Below are positions 17,432 through 25,806 of a stretch of 64,000 bases of DNA, piece after piece (position 1 is the first letter of the stretch; every line of letters begins with the position of its first letter). The notes under the pieces were generated by a model. It ran no database searches, had not been told where the DNA came from, and saw only the letters and a list, made by a program, of their open reading frames with translations. The DNA is from Spirosoma pollinicola (GTDB lineage Bacteria; Bacteroidota; Bacteroidia; Cytophagales; Spirosomataceae): assembly GCF_002831565.1 (NCBI RefSeq), contig NZ_CP025096.1, forward strand, positions 3,325,027 to 3,389,026. The letters are read 5' to 3'. The position numbers and the translations under genes were made by a program.

Positions 17432-18334
17432 TCAAAAATACCCGCCCTTTTTTCGGTCTTCCATTGCCGCTTCGGAAAGCTGGTCGTCCATTCGGGTTTC
17501 GCCCCGTTCGGATATGCGGGTAGCCTGAATTTCGTCAATAACCGCATCGAGCGTTTCGGCGGTTGATTCCGATGCCGCTGTGCAGGAAATATCGCCCACC
17601 GTGCGGAAACGTACCCGGCGTGTCACCAGTTGATCGTCGGCTTCGGGTTTGATAACGCCCCCGGCGGTGGCCATTAATTTGCCATCGCGAATCAGTAACT
17701 CTCGATCATGGGCGAAATAAATGCTCGGCAACTGGATTTTCTCACGACGGATGTAATTCCAGACGTCGAGTTCGGTCCAGTTCGAGATCGGGAATACGCG
17801 CACGTTTTCGCCTTTATGAATCCGGCCATTATACATATTCCAAAGTTCAGGCCGCTGCCGTTTTGGGTCCCAGGAACCAAACTCGTCACGCACCGAGAAC
17901 ACACGTTCTTTCGCCCGCGCTTTTTCTTCATCCCGACGGGCACCACCAATGCAGGCATCGAACTCAAACTCTTCAATGGTATCCAGCAACGTAAACGTTT
18001 GAAGCCCATTACGTGTCGCGTTGCGGCCCGTTGGTTCTTTCAATTTCTTTTCCCGAATAGTGTCTTCAACATAGCGAACAATCAGTTTTTCGCCGATTCG
18101 TTCCGCCAGATTGTCGCGGTAGTCGAGGGCTTCCTGGAAATTATGCCCCGTGTCGATATGCACCAGCGGAAATGGGAACTTCCCCGGCCGAAACGCTTTC
18201 AGGGCCAGATGCACCAACGTAATGGAATCCTTGCCGCCCGAAAAAAGCAACGCAGGTCGCTCAAACTGACCGGCTACCTCCCGCATAATGTGGATGGCTT
18301 CGGATTCGAGCTGGTCTAAATAATCTAACTTCAT
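17432..18334 (-). CDS. cysD: Sulfate adenylyltransferase subunit 2
   Basis: A 300-residue PP-loop ATPase, the catalytic subunit that adenylates sulfate to APS together with CysN. The PP-loop ALLFSGGKDSITLVHLALKA lies near residue 28. Other marks are FPLVHIDTGHNFQEALDYRD, ACIGGARRDEEKARAKERVF, and the C-terminal GETRMDDQLSEAAMEDRKK. Length is standard. The ATG at 18334 fits the conserved LDYLDQLESEAIHIMREV start. It follows cysH by 99 bases that contain short direct repeats of GAATGAG(T/C)GAAT type. Confidence 0.96.
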   Translation of the reverse strand: MKLDYLDQLESEAIHIMREVAGQFERPALLFSGGKDSITLVHLALKAFRPGKFPFPLVHIDTGHNFQEALDYRDNLAERIGEKLIVRYVEDTIREKKLKEPTGRNATRNGLQTFTLLDTIEEFEFDACIGGARRDEEKARAKERVFSVRDEFGSWDPKRQRPELWNMYNGRIHKGENVRVFPISNWTELDVWNYIRREKIQLPSIYFAHDRELLIRDGKLMATAGGVIKPEADDQLVTRRVRFRTVGDISCTAASESTAETLDAVIDEIQATRISERGETRMDDQLSEAAMEDRKKGGYF

Positions 18335-18433
18335 TTTTTAATGAGTGAATTAGCGAATGAGCGAATGAGTGAATACATCCCGGACCTGGGAGCAGCATTT
18401 ACTGAACCAATCATCCATTTAACTGGCAACAAC
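18335..18433. repeat. Short direct repeats between cysH and cysD
   Basis: Around 18340-18375 the unit GCGAATGA / GTGAATTA / GCGAATGA / GTGAATAC is repeated in tandem. It resembles simple intergenic repeats and has no clear stem. It spaces cysH and cysD within the cluster. Confidence 0.5.
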
Positions 18434-19165
18434 TTACGGTTTAAACGTTTCTTCATGAACATGTAGTCCACACTCTTTCTTGGAATTATCTTCCCACCAC
18501 CAGCGACCCGCGCGAAAATCTTCGCCCGGCTGAATGGCGCGGGTGCAGGGCTGACAACCAATGCTTACAAAACCCCGATCGTGTAGGGGATTGTAGGGCA
18601 CGTTATTATCTTTAATGTACTGCTTTACGTCCTCAAATGTCCAGTCCATCAACGGGTGAAATTTGAAAAGGTCATGGCTGGCGTCCCATTCAAGCTGTGG
18701 CATGCTCTGGCGGTTGGCCGACTGCTCGGCCCGAATACCGGTAATCCAGATCTTTTGACCTTTCAACGCCCGGTTTAGCGGTTCAACTTTACGGATGCCG
18801 CAACATTCTTTCCGGTTTTCGACCGAGTCATAAAAACTATATGGCCCTTTGGTGGTCATCAGTGTTTCTTCGGCGGACCGGTCGGGGAAATAGGCTTCAA
18901 TCTTGGTGGCATACCGGTCATTCGTCTTTTTCCAGACGGAGTACGTTTCAGCAAACATTCGACCCGTATCGAGTGTAAAAATCTTGATCGGGATGTTGTT
19001 CGCCAGAATTAGGTCGGTAATTACCTGATCTTCGTAACCCAGACTGGTCGAAAAAATGACTTCGCCGGGAAATAACTCAGCGAGTGTGCGCAGGGCTTCT
19101 ATATTGCTCAGACCATGTAGTTGTTCGGTCAGGCTTTCGAGGGTGTGTGTTGGTTCTGCAATCAT
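18434..19165 (-). CDS. cysH: Adenylylsulfate (APS) reductase, CysH family
   Basis: A 243-residue reductase that makes sulfite from activated sulfate using thioredoxin-type thiols. It shows the PP-loop-like VIFSTSLGYEDQVI, IFTLDTGRMF, KECCGIRKVEPL, ITGIRAEQSANR and GCQPCTRAI, and ends with the active-site ECGLH. The paired CC and CxxC cysteines are those that hold a 4Fe-4S cluster in APS reductases and are absent from the PAPS-specific enterobacterial CysH. With no cysC in the cluster, APS is the likely substrate. The start at 19165 is 9 bases from a REP doublet in its leader. Confidence 0.94.
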   Translation of the reverse strand: MIAEPTHTLESLTEQLHGLSNIEALRTLAELFPGEVIFSTSLGYEDQVITDLILANNIPIKIFTLDTGRMFAETYSVWKKTNDRYATKIEAYFPDRSAEETLMTTKGPYSFYDSVENRKECCGIRKVEPLNRALKGQKIWITGIRAEQSANRQSMPQLEWDASHDLFKFHPLMDWTFEDVKQYIKDNNVPYNPLHDRGFVSIGCQPCTRAIQPGEDFRAGRWWWEDNSKKECGLHVHEETFKP

Positions 19166-19173
19166 GTTTTTAA

Positions 19174-19268
19174 TACAACGGAATGGTATTCCGTTGAGCC
19201 GTAAGGCTATTAGCTAATAGTCAAAATAAATTGGCCTATCGGCCTCAACGGAATACCATTCCGTTGTA
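19174..19268. repeat. REP-like doublet C in inverted orientation
   Basis: Arms 19174-19198 and 19244-19268 are perfect 25-bp reverse complements. Each arm is itself a hairpin (CAACGGAAT, GGT loop, ATTCCGTTG). The bases just inside (AGCCGTAAGGC) resemble those in doublet B. It lies between the Gfo/Idh gene and cysH and would sit in the cysH mRNA leader. Confidence 0.85.
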
Positions 19269-19271
19269 CAA

Positions 19272-20372
19272 TTATAGTTTCACCGCCTTGCCGGTTTTGG
19301 CCGATTGACGGGCTGCATCCAGGATCTCCATGACGATTATGTTATTGTCTAATGACGTTAATTCGTCCGGTTTAGTTTCGCCGTGAATCAATCGGGCGAA
19401 GTATGTAAACGGGTCAGTAGCAGGAACATCCGCTGATGTAGCTTCGGCAGTGTGCTCGCTTTTATCGTCTTTGAATCGAATACGCATTTTGGTGCCATCG
19501 ACAGTAAAAACATAACCGGTTTGCCCGTACACTTCCATATCTTTTCGACCAAAGGGCCAGTTCCACGACCCCTGAATGATCGTCTGCGTTTTGGGGTACG
19601 TCAGAATAATCGTCCCTTCATCGTCCACTTTCGGGTAAATATCGGGTTTGATCTGTTGTGTAACCGCCATCACTGACAGTGGCCGCTGGTTATGCATGAG
19701 CCAGGTCGAGAGATTCGCACCATAACAGCCAAAGTCAAACAATGCCCCGGCACCGTTGGTAACAGGGTCGGTCAACCAGGCAAAAAACTCGTTGCTCACC
19801 CCAATCTCCTTAGGTCCCTGATGCCCGTCGTGAACAACAATCTTCCGCAAATCACCAATCGACTTGTCGGTATTGGCAATGGCGTACGCTTTATGATTGC
19901 TGCCATACCAGGTTGTTTCATAGTTCGTGAGCAGTTGAATTTTGTGCTTCTTCACCAGTTCTGCCATCTGTTTGGCATCGGCAAACGTGGTGGCCAGCGG
20001 TTTTTCAACCATTACATGAATACCGCGAGGGGCGCAAACGATTACCGTTTTCTTATGATCGACAACTGGCCCGAAATCGGTTACGGCTTCGGGTTTGGTT
20101 TTGTCGAGCATTTCTGTTAGCGTTGGGTAAACCAGACTCATGCTGAACCCATGCTGTTTTGCCAGTTTTTCGGCTAGCTCCCGATTCGGTTCGGCAATGC
20201 CTACGATTTCGATGTCGGTCTGCCCCGTTTGCCTGAATGCCTTATTCAGAATGCCATGAACATGGTCATGTGCCATACCAGCTATGCCTATCCGAAGAGG
20301 TTTTTTAGGTGACTGGCTGTAACTGACCTGGGCTAACAGGAGCAAGAGTACGTAGACAACTGGACGAATCAT
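19272..20372 (-). CDS. Secreted Gfo/Idh/MocA family oxidoreductase
   Basis: A 366-residue NAD(P)-binding protein. Residues 1-20 form a signal peptide (VYVLLLLLAQVSYS), so it should act in the periplasm or keep its cofactor bound during export. The Rossmann part reads RIGIAGMAHDHVH and the family marker EKPLATTF follows near residue 130; the C-terminal half is the GFO_IDH substrate domain (GAGALFDFGCYGANLSTWL). The substrate is unknown, probably a sugar or polyol derivative. Its place in a sulfur assimilation cluster, 20 bases after the PLP enzyme gene, is unusual. The run of one-strand genes suggests co-transcription. Confidence 0.87.
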   Translation of the reverse strand: MIRPVVYVLLLLLAQVSYSQSPKKPLRIGIAGMAHDHVHGILNKAFRQTGQTDIEIVGIAEPNRELAEKLAKQHGFSMSLVYPTLTEMLDKTKPEAVTDFGPVVDHKKTVIVCAPRGIHVMVEKPLATTFADAKQMAELVKKHKIQLLTNYETTWYGSNHKAYAIANTDKSIGDLRKIVVHDGHQGPKEIGVSNEFFAWLTDPVTNGAGALFDFGCYGANLSTWLMHNQRPLSVMAVTQQIKPDIYPKVDDEGTIILTYPKTQTIIQGSWNWPFGRKDMEVYGQTGYVFTVDGTKMRIRFKDDKSEHTAEATSADVPATDPFTYFARLIHGETKPDELTSLDNNIIVMEILDAARQSAKTGKAVKL

Positions 20373-20392
20373 GACGGATTGATTTAGGTTTG

Positions 20393-21598
20393 TTATACCT
20401 TTTCTTTAACCGCTTCGGCCGACTTTTCTACTGCCTGTGTGAAATCGTCGATCAAATCTTCAATAGCTTCCAATCCAACCGAAATCCGAATCAGGCCCGG
20501 TGTAATACCCAAAGCGGCTTTTTCATCAGGTTTGAGTTTGGCATGGGTCGTCGTGTTCGGGTTCGTGACAATGGTGCGCGAATCGCCGAGGTTTGATGAC
20601 AGAGTGGGAATTGTCAAGGCGTCGAAGAAGGCTTTCACCCGGTCGAAACCACCTTCCAGTTCAATCGTTACAATGGCACCGCCCGCGCTCATCTGGCGTT
20701 TTGCCAGATCATACTGCGGGTGGGAAGGCAGGAATGGATAAAGTACCCGCTCCACGTCGGTGTGGGTGTCCAGGGCTTCGGCCAGTTGCAGGGCGTTGCG
20801 GCAATGGCGTTCCATGCGAAGGTCAAGTGTTTCCAAACTCTTGGATAGAACCCAGGCATTGAACGGCGACAGAGCAGGGCCTGTATGGCGCGCAAAGAAG
20901 CGAATGGGTTGAATCAGATCGGCATGGCCAACGACAATGCCGCCCAGAACACGGCCCTGACCATCCATATATTTGGTAGCCGAATGCACCGATAAATCGG
21001 CACCATAATCAATGGGAGTTTGCAGAATTGGCGTGGCAAAACAGTTGTCTACGTTTAGAATAAAACCGTACTTCTGCTTTAAACGCCCCAGCATTTCCAG
21101 ATCAACGAGTTCTAAACCGGGGTTAGAAGGCGTTTCCAGATACACCATGCGAGCGGCTGGTCTTCCGGTATTCGCCTGAATGGCCGCTTCCCACTCCGCT
21201 TCGCTGGCGCTGGCATCCACATAGGTATGCGTAATACCCCACTTGCTCAGAATCTGGGTGATGATCTGGTGCGCCGATCCAAACAAAGCCCTGCAAGCTA
21301 CCAAATGGTCGCCCGATTTTAACAAACCAGCCATGCTCGCGAAAACAGCCGCCATTCCGGTAGCTGTGGCAATACCATCTTCGGCATTTTCCAGCATGCA
21401 AACCTTATCGACAAATTCCGTCACGTTGGGGTTTGAGAAGCGTGAGTAGATATTGCCATCTTCCGTTTCATCAAACAAGGCTTTGCCCTGTTCGGCACTT
21501 TCGAAAGCAAAACTCGACGTTAGATATAACGGAACGGAATGTTCACGATTTCCAGACTTCTCCGCCTGGATGCGAATGGCTTTGGTTTGTTTTTTCAT
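20393..21598 (-). CDS. metZ: O-succinylhomoserine/O-acetylhomoserine sulfhydrylase type PLP enzyme (Cys/Met metabolism)
   Basis: A 401-residue cystathionine gamma-synthase family enzyme. It should make homocysteine from an activated homoserine and sulfide, or cystathionine with cysteine. Signatures are ETEDGNIYSRFSNPNVTEF, ATGMAAVFASM, YLETPSNPGLELVD and the PLP lysine in SVHSATKYMDGQGRVLGG, with ending TRIVTNP-like SRTIVTNPNTTTHAKL. NxYSRxSNPT and direct sulfide context favour MetZ, but MetB cannot be excluded. The ATG at 21598 is preferred; the upstream ATG at 21640 overlaps the TauE gene end. It supplies the step after sulfate reduction. Confidence 0.85.
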   Translation of the reverse strand: MKKQTKAIRIQAEKSGNREHSVPLYLTSSFAFESAEQGKALFDETEDGNIYSRFSNPNVTEFVDKVCMLENAEDGIATATGMAAVFASMAGLLKSGDHLVACRALFGSAHQIITQILSKWGITHTYVDASASEAEWEAAIQANTGRPAARMVYLETPSNPGLELVDLEMLGRLKQKYGFILNVDNCFATPILQTPIDYGADLSVHSATKYMDGQGRVLGGIVVGHADLIQPIRFFARHTGPALSPFNAWVLSKSLETLDLRMERHCRNALQLAEALDTHTDVERVLYPFLPSHPQYDLAKRQMSAGGAIVTIELEGGFDRVKAFFDALTIPTLSSNLGDSRTIVTNPNTTTHAKLKPDEKAALGITPGLIRISVGLEAIEDLIDDFTQAVEKSAEAVKEKV

Positions 21599-21644
21599 AT
21601 TATTTGTGGTGTCGGTTTTGAGAAACCGACACCACATCAAGTGG

Positions 21645-22682
21645 CTAAAAGAACTTAATAATTTTCCGCAAACTTACGAGGATAACCACAATTCCGACCA
21701 ATATCATCATGGTTTTGATCGGTAGTTTCTGCGACAAACGGGCCGCAATCGGGGCCGCGATCATACCCCCTAAAATAAGGCCGAGTATCACCATGCCGTA
21801 GTTGTCCAGTCCGGCATACAATGCAAACACGACAGACGAAGCAAACGACACAAAGAACTCGGCCAGATTTACCGAACCAATGGTATAACGTGGGTGCCGC
21901 CCCGAAGCAATGAGAGTTGAGTTAACTATTGGTCCCCAGCCGCCCCCGCCAATGGCATCGACAAAACCGCCGAACCAGGCTAACAGGCCAATTTGCCGGA
22001 CGGGTTTCTTCTTCGCGTTTTTCGTCAATGCTTTTTTGAGAATCAATATCCCCAATATCGCCGTGTAAACAGAAATTGCCGGACTTAAGTATTTTGCGAC
22101 CACTTCCATGTCGGCCAGTTTGGTAATTAAAAAGGCACCCAACGCAGCGCCAATGACTCCGGGAATCAGGATAATCTTAAATAACCGACTATTTACGTTA
22201 CCAAATTTAAGGTGCATATACCCTGATACACCACTGGTAAAAATCTCGGAACTGTGTACACTTGCCGTGGCGAACAATGGGCTGATACCTACACTTGTCA
22301 GAAAGGTAGTTGCCGTGACACCGTAAGCCATGCCTAAAGCTCCGTCAATCATCTGAGCCACAAACCCGGCCATGATAAAGTAAAAAATTTGGGGTGTAAG
22401 ATCAATGCTATTCGCCAGGAGCGTTAGCCGACTCAGGGTAAAGTAGCTGAACAGGAGATGCCCAACGAGCATTAACGCGAGAGCTGAAAAAGCATAGATT
22501 GCAATTTCAGTGCGATTACGTCGGCGTAGTAATGGGCTGGACGAACCTGTTTGCACATTGGCATCTGGAAATGCCGCCCGCAACGCATCGGCCTGAGTGG
22601 CTGCATTGTCTCCCTGGATGCTGATCGTCAGACCATTAAGGTTTAAATTCTCTTTTTCCGTTACGAGCGAGTCGGTAGCCAT
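21645..22682 (-). CDS. TauE/SafE family anion permease
   Basis: A 345-residue inner-membrane protein with about eight to nine hydrophobic segments after a 75-residue polar N-terminus. QMIDGALGMAYGVTATTFL is the family signature near residue 110, and it repeats in weaker form as FGGFVDAIGGGGWGPIVNSTLI in the second half. TauE/SafE proteins move sulfite, sulfate, thiosulfate or organosulfonates. As first gene of the cluster with cysH, cysD and cysN, uptake of sulfate is the best guess. Its leader carries a promoter box followed by a terminator-like hairpin. Confidence 0.88.
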   Translation of the reverse strand: MATDSLVTEKENLNLNGLTISIQGDNAATQADALRAAFPDANVQTGSSSPLLRRRNRTEIAIYAFSALALMLVGHLLFSYFTLSRLTLLANSIDLTPQIFYFIMAGFVAQMIDGALGMAYGVTATTFLTSVGISPLFATASVHSSEIFTSGVSGYMHLKFGNVNSRLFKIILIPGVIGAALGAFLITKLADMEVVAKYLSPAISVYTAILGILILKKALTKNAKKKPVRQIGLLAWFGGFVDAIGGGGWGPIVNSTLIASGRHPRYTIGSVNLAEFFVSFASSVVFALYAGLDNYGMVILGLILGGMIAAPIAARLSQKLPIKTMMILVGIVVILVSLRKIIKFF

Positions 22683-22753
22683 GTCGGTCTGTAAGACAAT
22701 CGGTAATAATATAGGTAATAAACCCTATCGAGTTTATAGATTATTTTTCTTAT

Positions 22754-22777
22754 GAAAAACGGCACGTTGAAGTGCCG
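22754..22777 (-). terminator. Terminator-like hairpin in the leader of the sulfur cluster
   Basis: Read on the minus strand, CGGCAC (22777-22772), loop TTCAAC, GTGCCG (22765-22760) is followed by five T. It lies 72 bases before the permease start and downstream of the promoter box at 22834, so it could be an attenuator. It could also end transcripts from the DUF819 gene. Confidence 0.7.
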
Positions 22778-22833
22778 CTAGCTGAGCCAACTTTTAATAG
22801 CCTTACAACTTGAGAAGGGCTTAAAAAGTGCTG

Positions 22834-22866
22834 CAAAGGTACAGAAATGATGAGCACAGATGCAAA
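22834..22866 (-). promoter_or_regulatory. Promoter of the sulfur assimilation cluster (TTTG-N21-TACCTTTG)
   Basis: On the minus strand TTTG (22866-22863), 21 bases, then TACCTTTG (22841-22834) matches the Bacteroidota -33/-7 consensus well. The start of transcription would lie near 22827, giving a leader of about 145 bases for the TauE/SafE gene. Confidence 0.6.
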
Positions 22867-22882
22867 TTGAAGAGGAAACAGC

Positions 22883-24049
22883 CTAGGCAGCTCGAAGGAC
22901 TTCGGCCACTACAATGCCCAAATAACTTCCAATAGCATTGCCCAGAGTTCCGACCAGTACGGCAGGAAGTTGTAAATCCGGGCGATTAAGACTTTTGGCG
23001 AGCGCCAACGCAGACGTTGCCCCGCCAACATTGGCCTGTGACGCAATGCCCAACACGTCCCAATCCTGCTTGAAAAAAGCGCCGATCCCGAAAAGGATAA
23101 CTGCGTGAATGAGTACCAGCGTCAATATCATGCCGAAAAGTATGATCGCTAATTGCCCATCATGAAGAAGTGTAGCAATGTCGCAGTATGCACCAATAAC
23201 AGCCAGGAACACGTAAATGCCGAACAAGCCCAAAAGTCGGCTTCCACGCAACTTGTTCACAACCCGAAACTGAGCCAATACAAGGGCTATAGTGGTTAGG
23301 ATCAGTACGAATGGAATCATTGGTAATATGGCCGCTAGTTGTTTAGACAAAAAGATGGAGCCAAAACCCAGGGCCAGCAACAATGCAAGATCACTGGGAT
23401 TCATGGTTTCTGCATCAGTAAATGGATTGGTATCACTCTGTTCATCGCCCAACTGGAAAACTGTTTCCGTTGATGATGCGCTGCTCATTTGCTTACGAGG
23501 GAAATATTTTTGAAGTATGCGGGGTAACGATAGTGTGGCAGCCATCCAGAGGGCCGTCATAATATTGTCGGCAGCAGTAGCCGCAATAAACAGGTTTCCT
23601 GCCTTGGATACGCCATAGTGGAGGGCAACCGCATGGAAATTAACACTCCCTCCAATATACGTCCCGGTGAACATACCCGCTAGTGCATAATACAAGTTCC
23701 CGACCGTGTTTGGCGCCGAAAATAGCCATACACTTACAAAAACCCCAATGACCGTACCCGCCGAGCCGACCAGAAACATGGTGACCATTGGCAACCCTGC
23801 CTGCCGTAAGTCCTTCAGATTAACACTTAGTAGAAGAAGGAATAATGAGAAGGGAGCCAGGTAACTGAAAATACTTTCGTAGACGGGTGTTTCTGTAGTA
23901 GGAATTAAATGAAAGTTGGCTTCAATGGCTGTGAGTATGATGACCAATAAAGCTGTTCCAATGTGGTGAAAGCCAGGTTTACGAGTTAGCCATTCGCAAA
24001 TAACAACATTGAGGCAAAGCACAAAGAGAATGAAAATAGAGTCAACCAC
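22883..24049 (-). CDS. DUF819 family membrane protein
   Basis: A 388-residue inner-membrane protein with ten or more hydrophobic helices, roughly MVDSIFILFVLCLNVVICEWL at the start and GTLGNAIGSYLGIVVAEVL at the end. FTGTYIGGSVNFHAVALHYGV and QANVGGATSALALAKSLNRPDL are the glycine-rich repeats typical of DUF819, a family related to LrgB/CidB-like and sodium-symport folds. Transport substrate is unknown. The only start that fits is GTG at 24049. It is followed by the sulfur cluster on the same strand, but a promoter and hairpin separate them. Confidence 0.85.
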   Translation of the reverse strand: MVDSIFILFVLCLNVVICEWLTRKPGFHHIGTALLVIILTAIEANFHLIPTTETPVYESIFSYLAPFSLFLLLLSVNLKDLRQAGLPMVTMFLVGSAGTVIGVFVSVWLFSAPNTVGNLYYALAGMFTGTYIGGSVNFHAVALHYGVSKAGNLFIAATAADNIMTALWMAATLSLPRILQKYFPRKQMSSASSTETVFQLGDEQSDTNPFTDAETMNPSDLALLLALGFGSIFLSKQLAAILPMIPFVLILTTIALVLAQFRVVNKLRGSRLLGLFGIYVFLAVIGAYCDIATLLHDGQLAIILFGMILTLVLIHAVILFGIGAFFKQDWDVLGIASQANVGGATSALALAKSLNRPDLQLPAVLVGTLGNAIGSYLGIVVAEVLRAA

Positions 24050-24480
24050 GCAAGTTTGTATATTTAAATGAAGAGTAATGTGAAAAGCTTTGAACTGCCC
24101 ACACTATTAGCGGCCGAATATAGGAATTAACAAAATAAGATTGGGTTATAAGTATGTATTGTAAAATATTAAAGGGTTAAAGATGTACTTTGTGAAATAA
24201 GAATAGTATTTAAAGCGAAAATTAATATTTAGTATAAATTTAGCTCATACGAAAGTCAAAAATTATTAATTGGCTTATAGTTAATTCTCAAAATTTTGGG
24301 AATAGCTATAGCTCAAACCCCTGTATATGTGGCACAATCAACCAAGCTTTCAGACTGAAAGATTGGGTTTGGACTTGCTAAAGTCGTGGTACAACCCACG
24401 ACAGGAATTCATTGTGCCTAACAACATCGTTCAGTTAGCTTAGCATTTGTCAAACAAATCGTGCGGGTGCTCCCAACAGA
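24050..24480. other. AT-rich intergenic region with a foldable element
   Basis: This 431-base gap lies between two minus-strand genes. Bases 24110-24300 are strongly AT-rich and hold no gene. Bases 24331-24418 can form a three-way junction, listed separately. Confidence 0.6.
24331..24418. repeat. Nested inverted repeats able to form a three-way junction
   Basis: Outer stem GGCACAAT (24331-24338) pairs with ATTGTGCC (24411-24418). Inside are CTTTC/GAAAG (24347-24351, 24357-24361) and GTCGTGG/CCACGAC (24383-24389, 24396-24402). The last hairpin resembles the REP-type hairpins elsewhere. It begins 63 bases after the subtilase stop. Confidence 0.55.
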
Positions 24481-25674
24481 TCACTCGCCCGCCATTGGGT
24501 CGGGTGTTCCGTCGTGATCGCCCGTAACGGTTCCGTGTGTGGGCAAGTTACTCCCTCTGATCAGCAATAAACCTGCCACATGAGGAGCTGCCATCGAGGT
24601 GCCACTTAAGGTTGCATACTTGCCGCCAATGTAGGTGGAGGTAATGCGAACCCCATACGCACAGACGTCGACACTGCTGCCAAAGTTTGAAAACGAGGCA
24701 AACTGGTTAGCACTATTCATCGCTGAGACGGTAAACACATTGGCATGATTTACCCGCGCCGGAGAATAATTGTCACTGTTCTTACCCTCATTGCCGGAGG
24801 CAATGGCAAAGAAAATACCTGCATTGGCTGCCTGTGTTATAGCTCGGTCGAGCGTTGCCGATGTGCCCTCACCCCCCAAGCTCAAATTAACAACGTCGCC
24901 TGCCTTCCCGTTTTGCCCCACATAATTCACCGCCTGAATAATTCCTGACAGCCGTCCCTCACCGTCTTCGTCCAGAACTCTGAGTGATACCAGCGTGGCA
25001 CCCGAAGCAACACCTGTTACACCGATGCTGTTGTTTTTGGCCCCTATGATACCGGCCACGTGGGTACCGTGCCCATTTTGGTCATCGGCCGAAGTTTGCC
25101 CACTCACGAAGGAGCGGCTGCGCTCGGTGTCCACGTTCAAATCGGGGTGATTGAGTTGAATACCCGTGTCAATGATCCATGCCGTTTTTGTGGTCTGCAA
25201 GTCGCCCCGGCCGTAGCCCGTTTGTTGAATATTCCAGGGTAACGTCGTGGCCGTTGTTACATCGACGAAATTGCACATGGACATAATCCGATCAGGCTCA
25301 ACTAATAGTATAGAAGGGTCCTGCCGTAATTTCTCCGATTCACCCTCGGTTAGGGTAGCCAGAAAACTGGTTTGTTCACCCGTTGCCAGTACATCTACCT
25401 GTGTGTTTGCAATCGAATAGGTGGTCAGCAACTGTTGGGCGAGGGTTTCGGTGGCGGTAATGCGGGCGTTTGGAGCGACCGGCAGCGTTTGTGATGGTTT
25501 GTATGTAACAATATACGCACCTGTAATGGCCGTTCCGTTCTTGGAAGAGGCTTTTACCAGACAGTCGGCCGAAATACTGGTTGGCTCAACAGCGCTATCG
25601 GTCTGGCAACCAGGTAAAATACAGGCAAGTAAAGCGACATTGATTAATGTCGAAAACGAGAAAAAACGTCGCAT
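24481..25674 (-). CDS. Lipoprotein subtilisin-like serine peptidase (S8)
   Basis: A 397-residue exported peptidase. The N-terminus LLACILPGCQTD has a lipobox, so it is probably lipid-anchored. An I9-like prodomain covers about residues 50-125 (AYIVTYKP, ILLVEPDRIM). The catalytic triad is complete: Asp in AWIIDTGIQLNHPDL near 167, His in NGHGTHVAGIIG near 203 and Ser in SGTSMAAPHVAG near 355, with oxyanion Asn in IASGNEG. After the Ser motif only about 35 residues follow, ending in an Asp/Gly-rich tail, so the last helices of the fold are short. Confidence 0.93.
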   Translation of the reverse strand: MRRFFSFSTLINVALLACILPGCQTDSAVEPTSISADCLVKASSKNGTAITGAYIVTYKPSQTLPVAPNARITATETLAQQLLTTYSIANTQVDVLATGEQTSFLATLTEGESEKLRQDPSILLVEPDRIMSMCNFVDVTTATTLPWNIQQTGYGRGDLQTTKTAWIIDTGIQLNHPDLNVDTERSRSFVSGQTSADDQNGHGTHVAGIIGAKNNSIGVTGVASGATLVSLRVLDEDGEGRLSGIIQAVNYVGQNGKAGDVVNLSLGGEGTSATLDRAITQAANAGIFFAIASGNEGKNSDNYSPARVNHANVFTVSAMNSANQFASFSNFGSSVDVCAYGVRITSTYIGGKYATLSGTSMAAPHVAGLLLIRGSNLPTHGTVTGDHDGTPDPMAGE

Positions 25675-25806
25675 GAGTATCTACGAAATAGACAAATGAA
25701 GAAATTATCAATCGTAAAGAGTCACGCCATGCGTCATTAATGGATTGTTTCTAATTGGGTATACGCCTGAAGGCGACGGGCCGTTGCGTATTTTAGTATA
25801 TAACGA

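Noticed and set aside
18335..18433. Regulatory iteron array between cysH and cysD
   Set aside because: The GAATGAGY units are few and irregular, within an operon spacer, and resemble simple slipped repeats also seen at 50941.
22683..22834. Known SAM riboswitch in the leader of the sulfur cluster
   Set aside because: I could not find the conserved cores of SAM-I or SAM-II in this leader; only a promoter and a terminator-like hairpin are supported.
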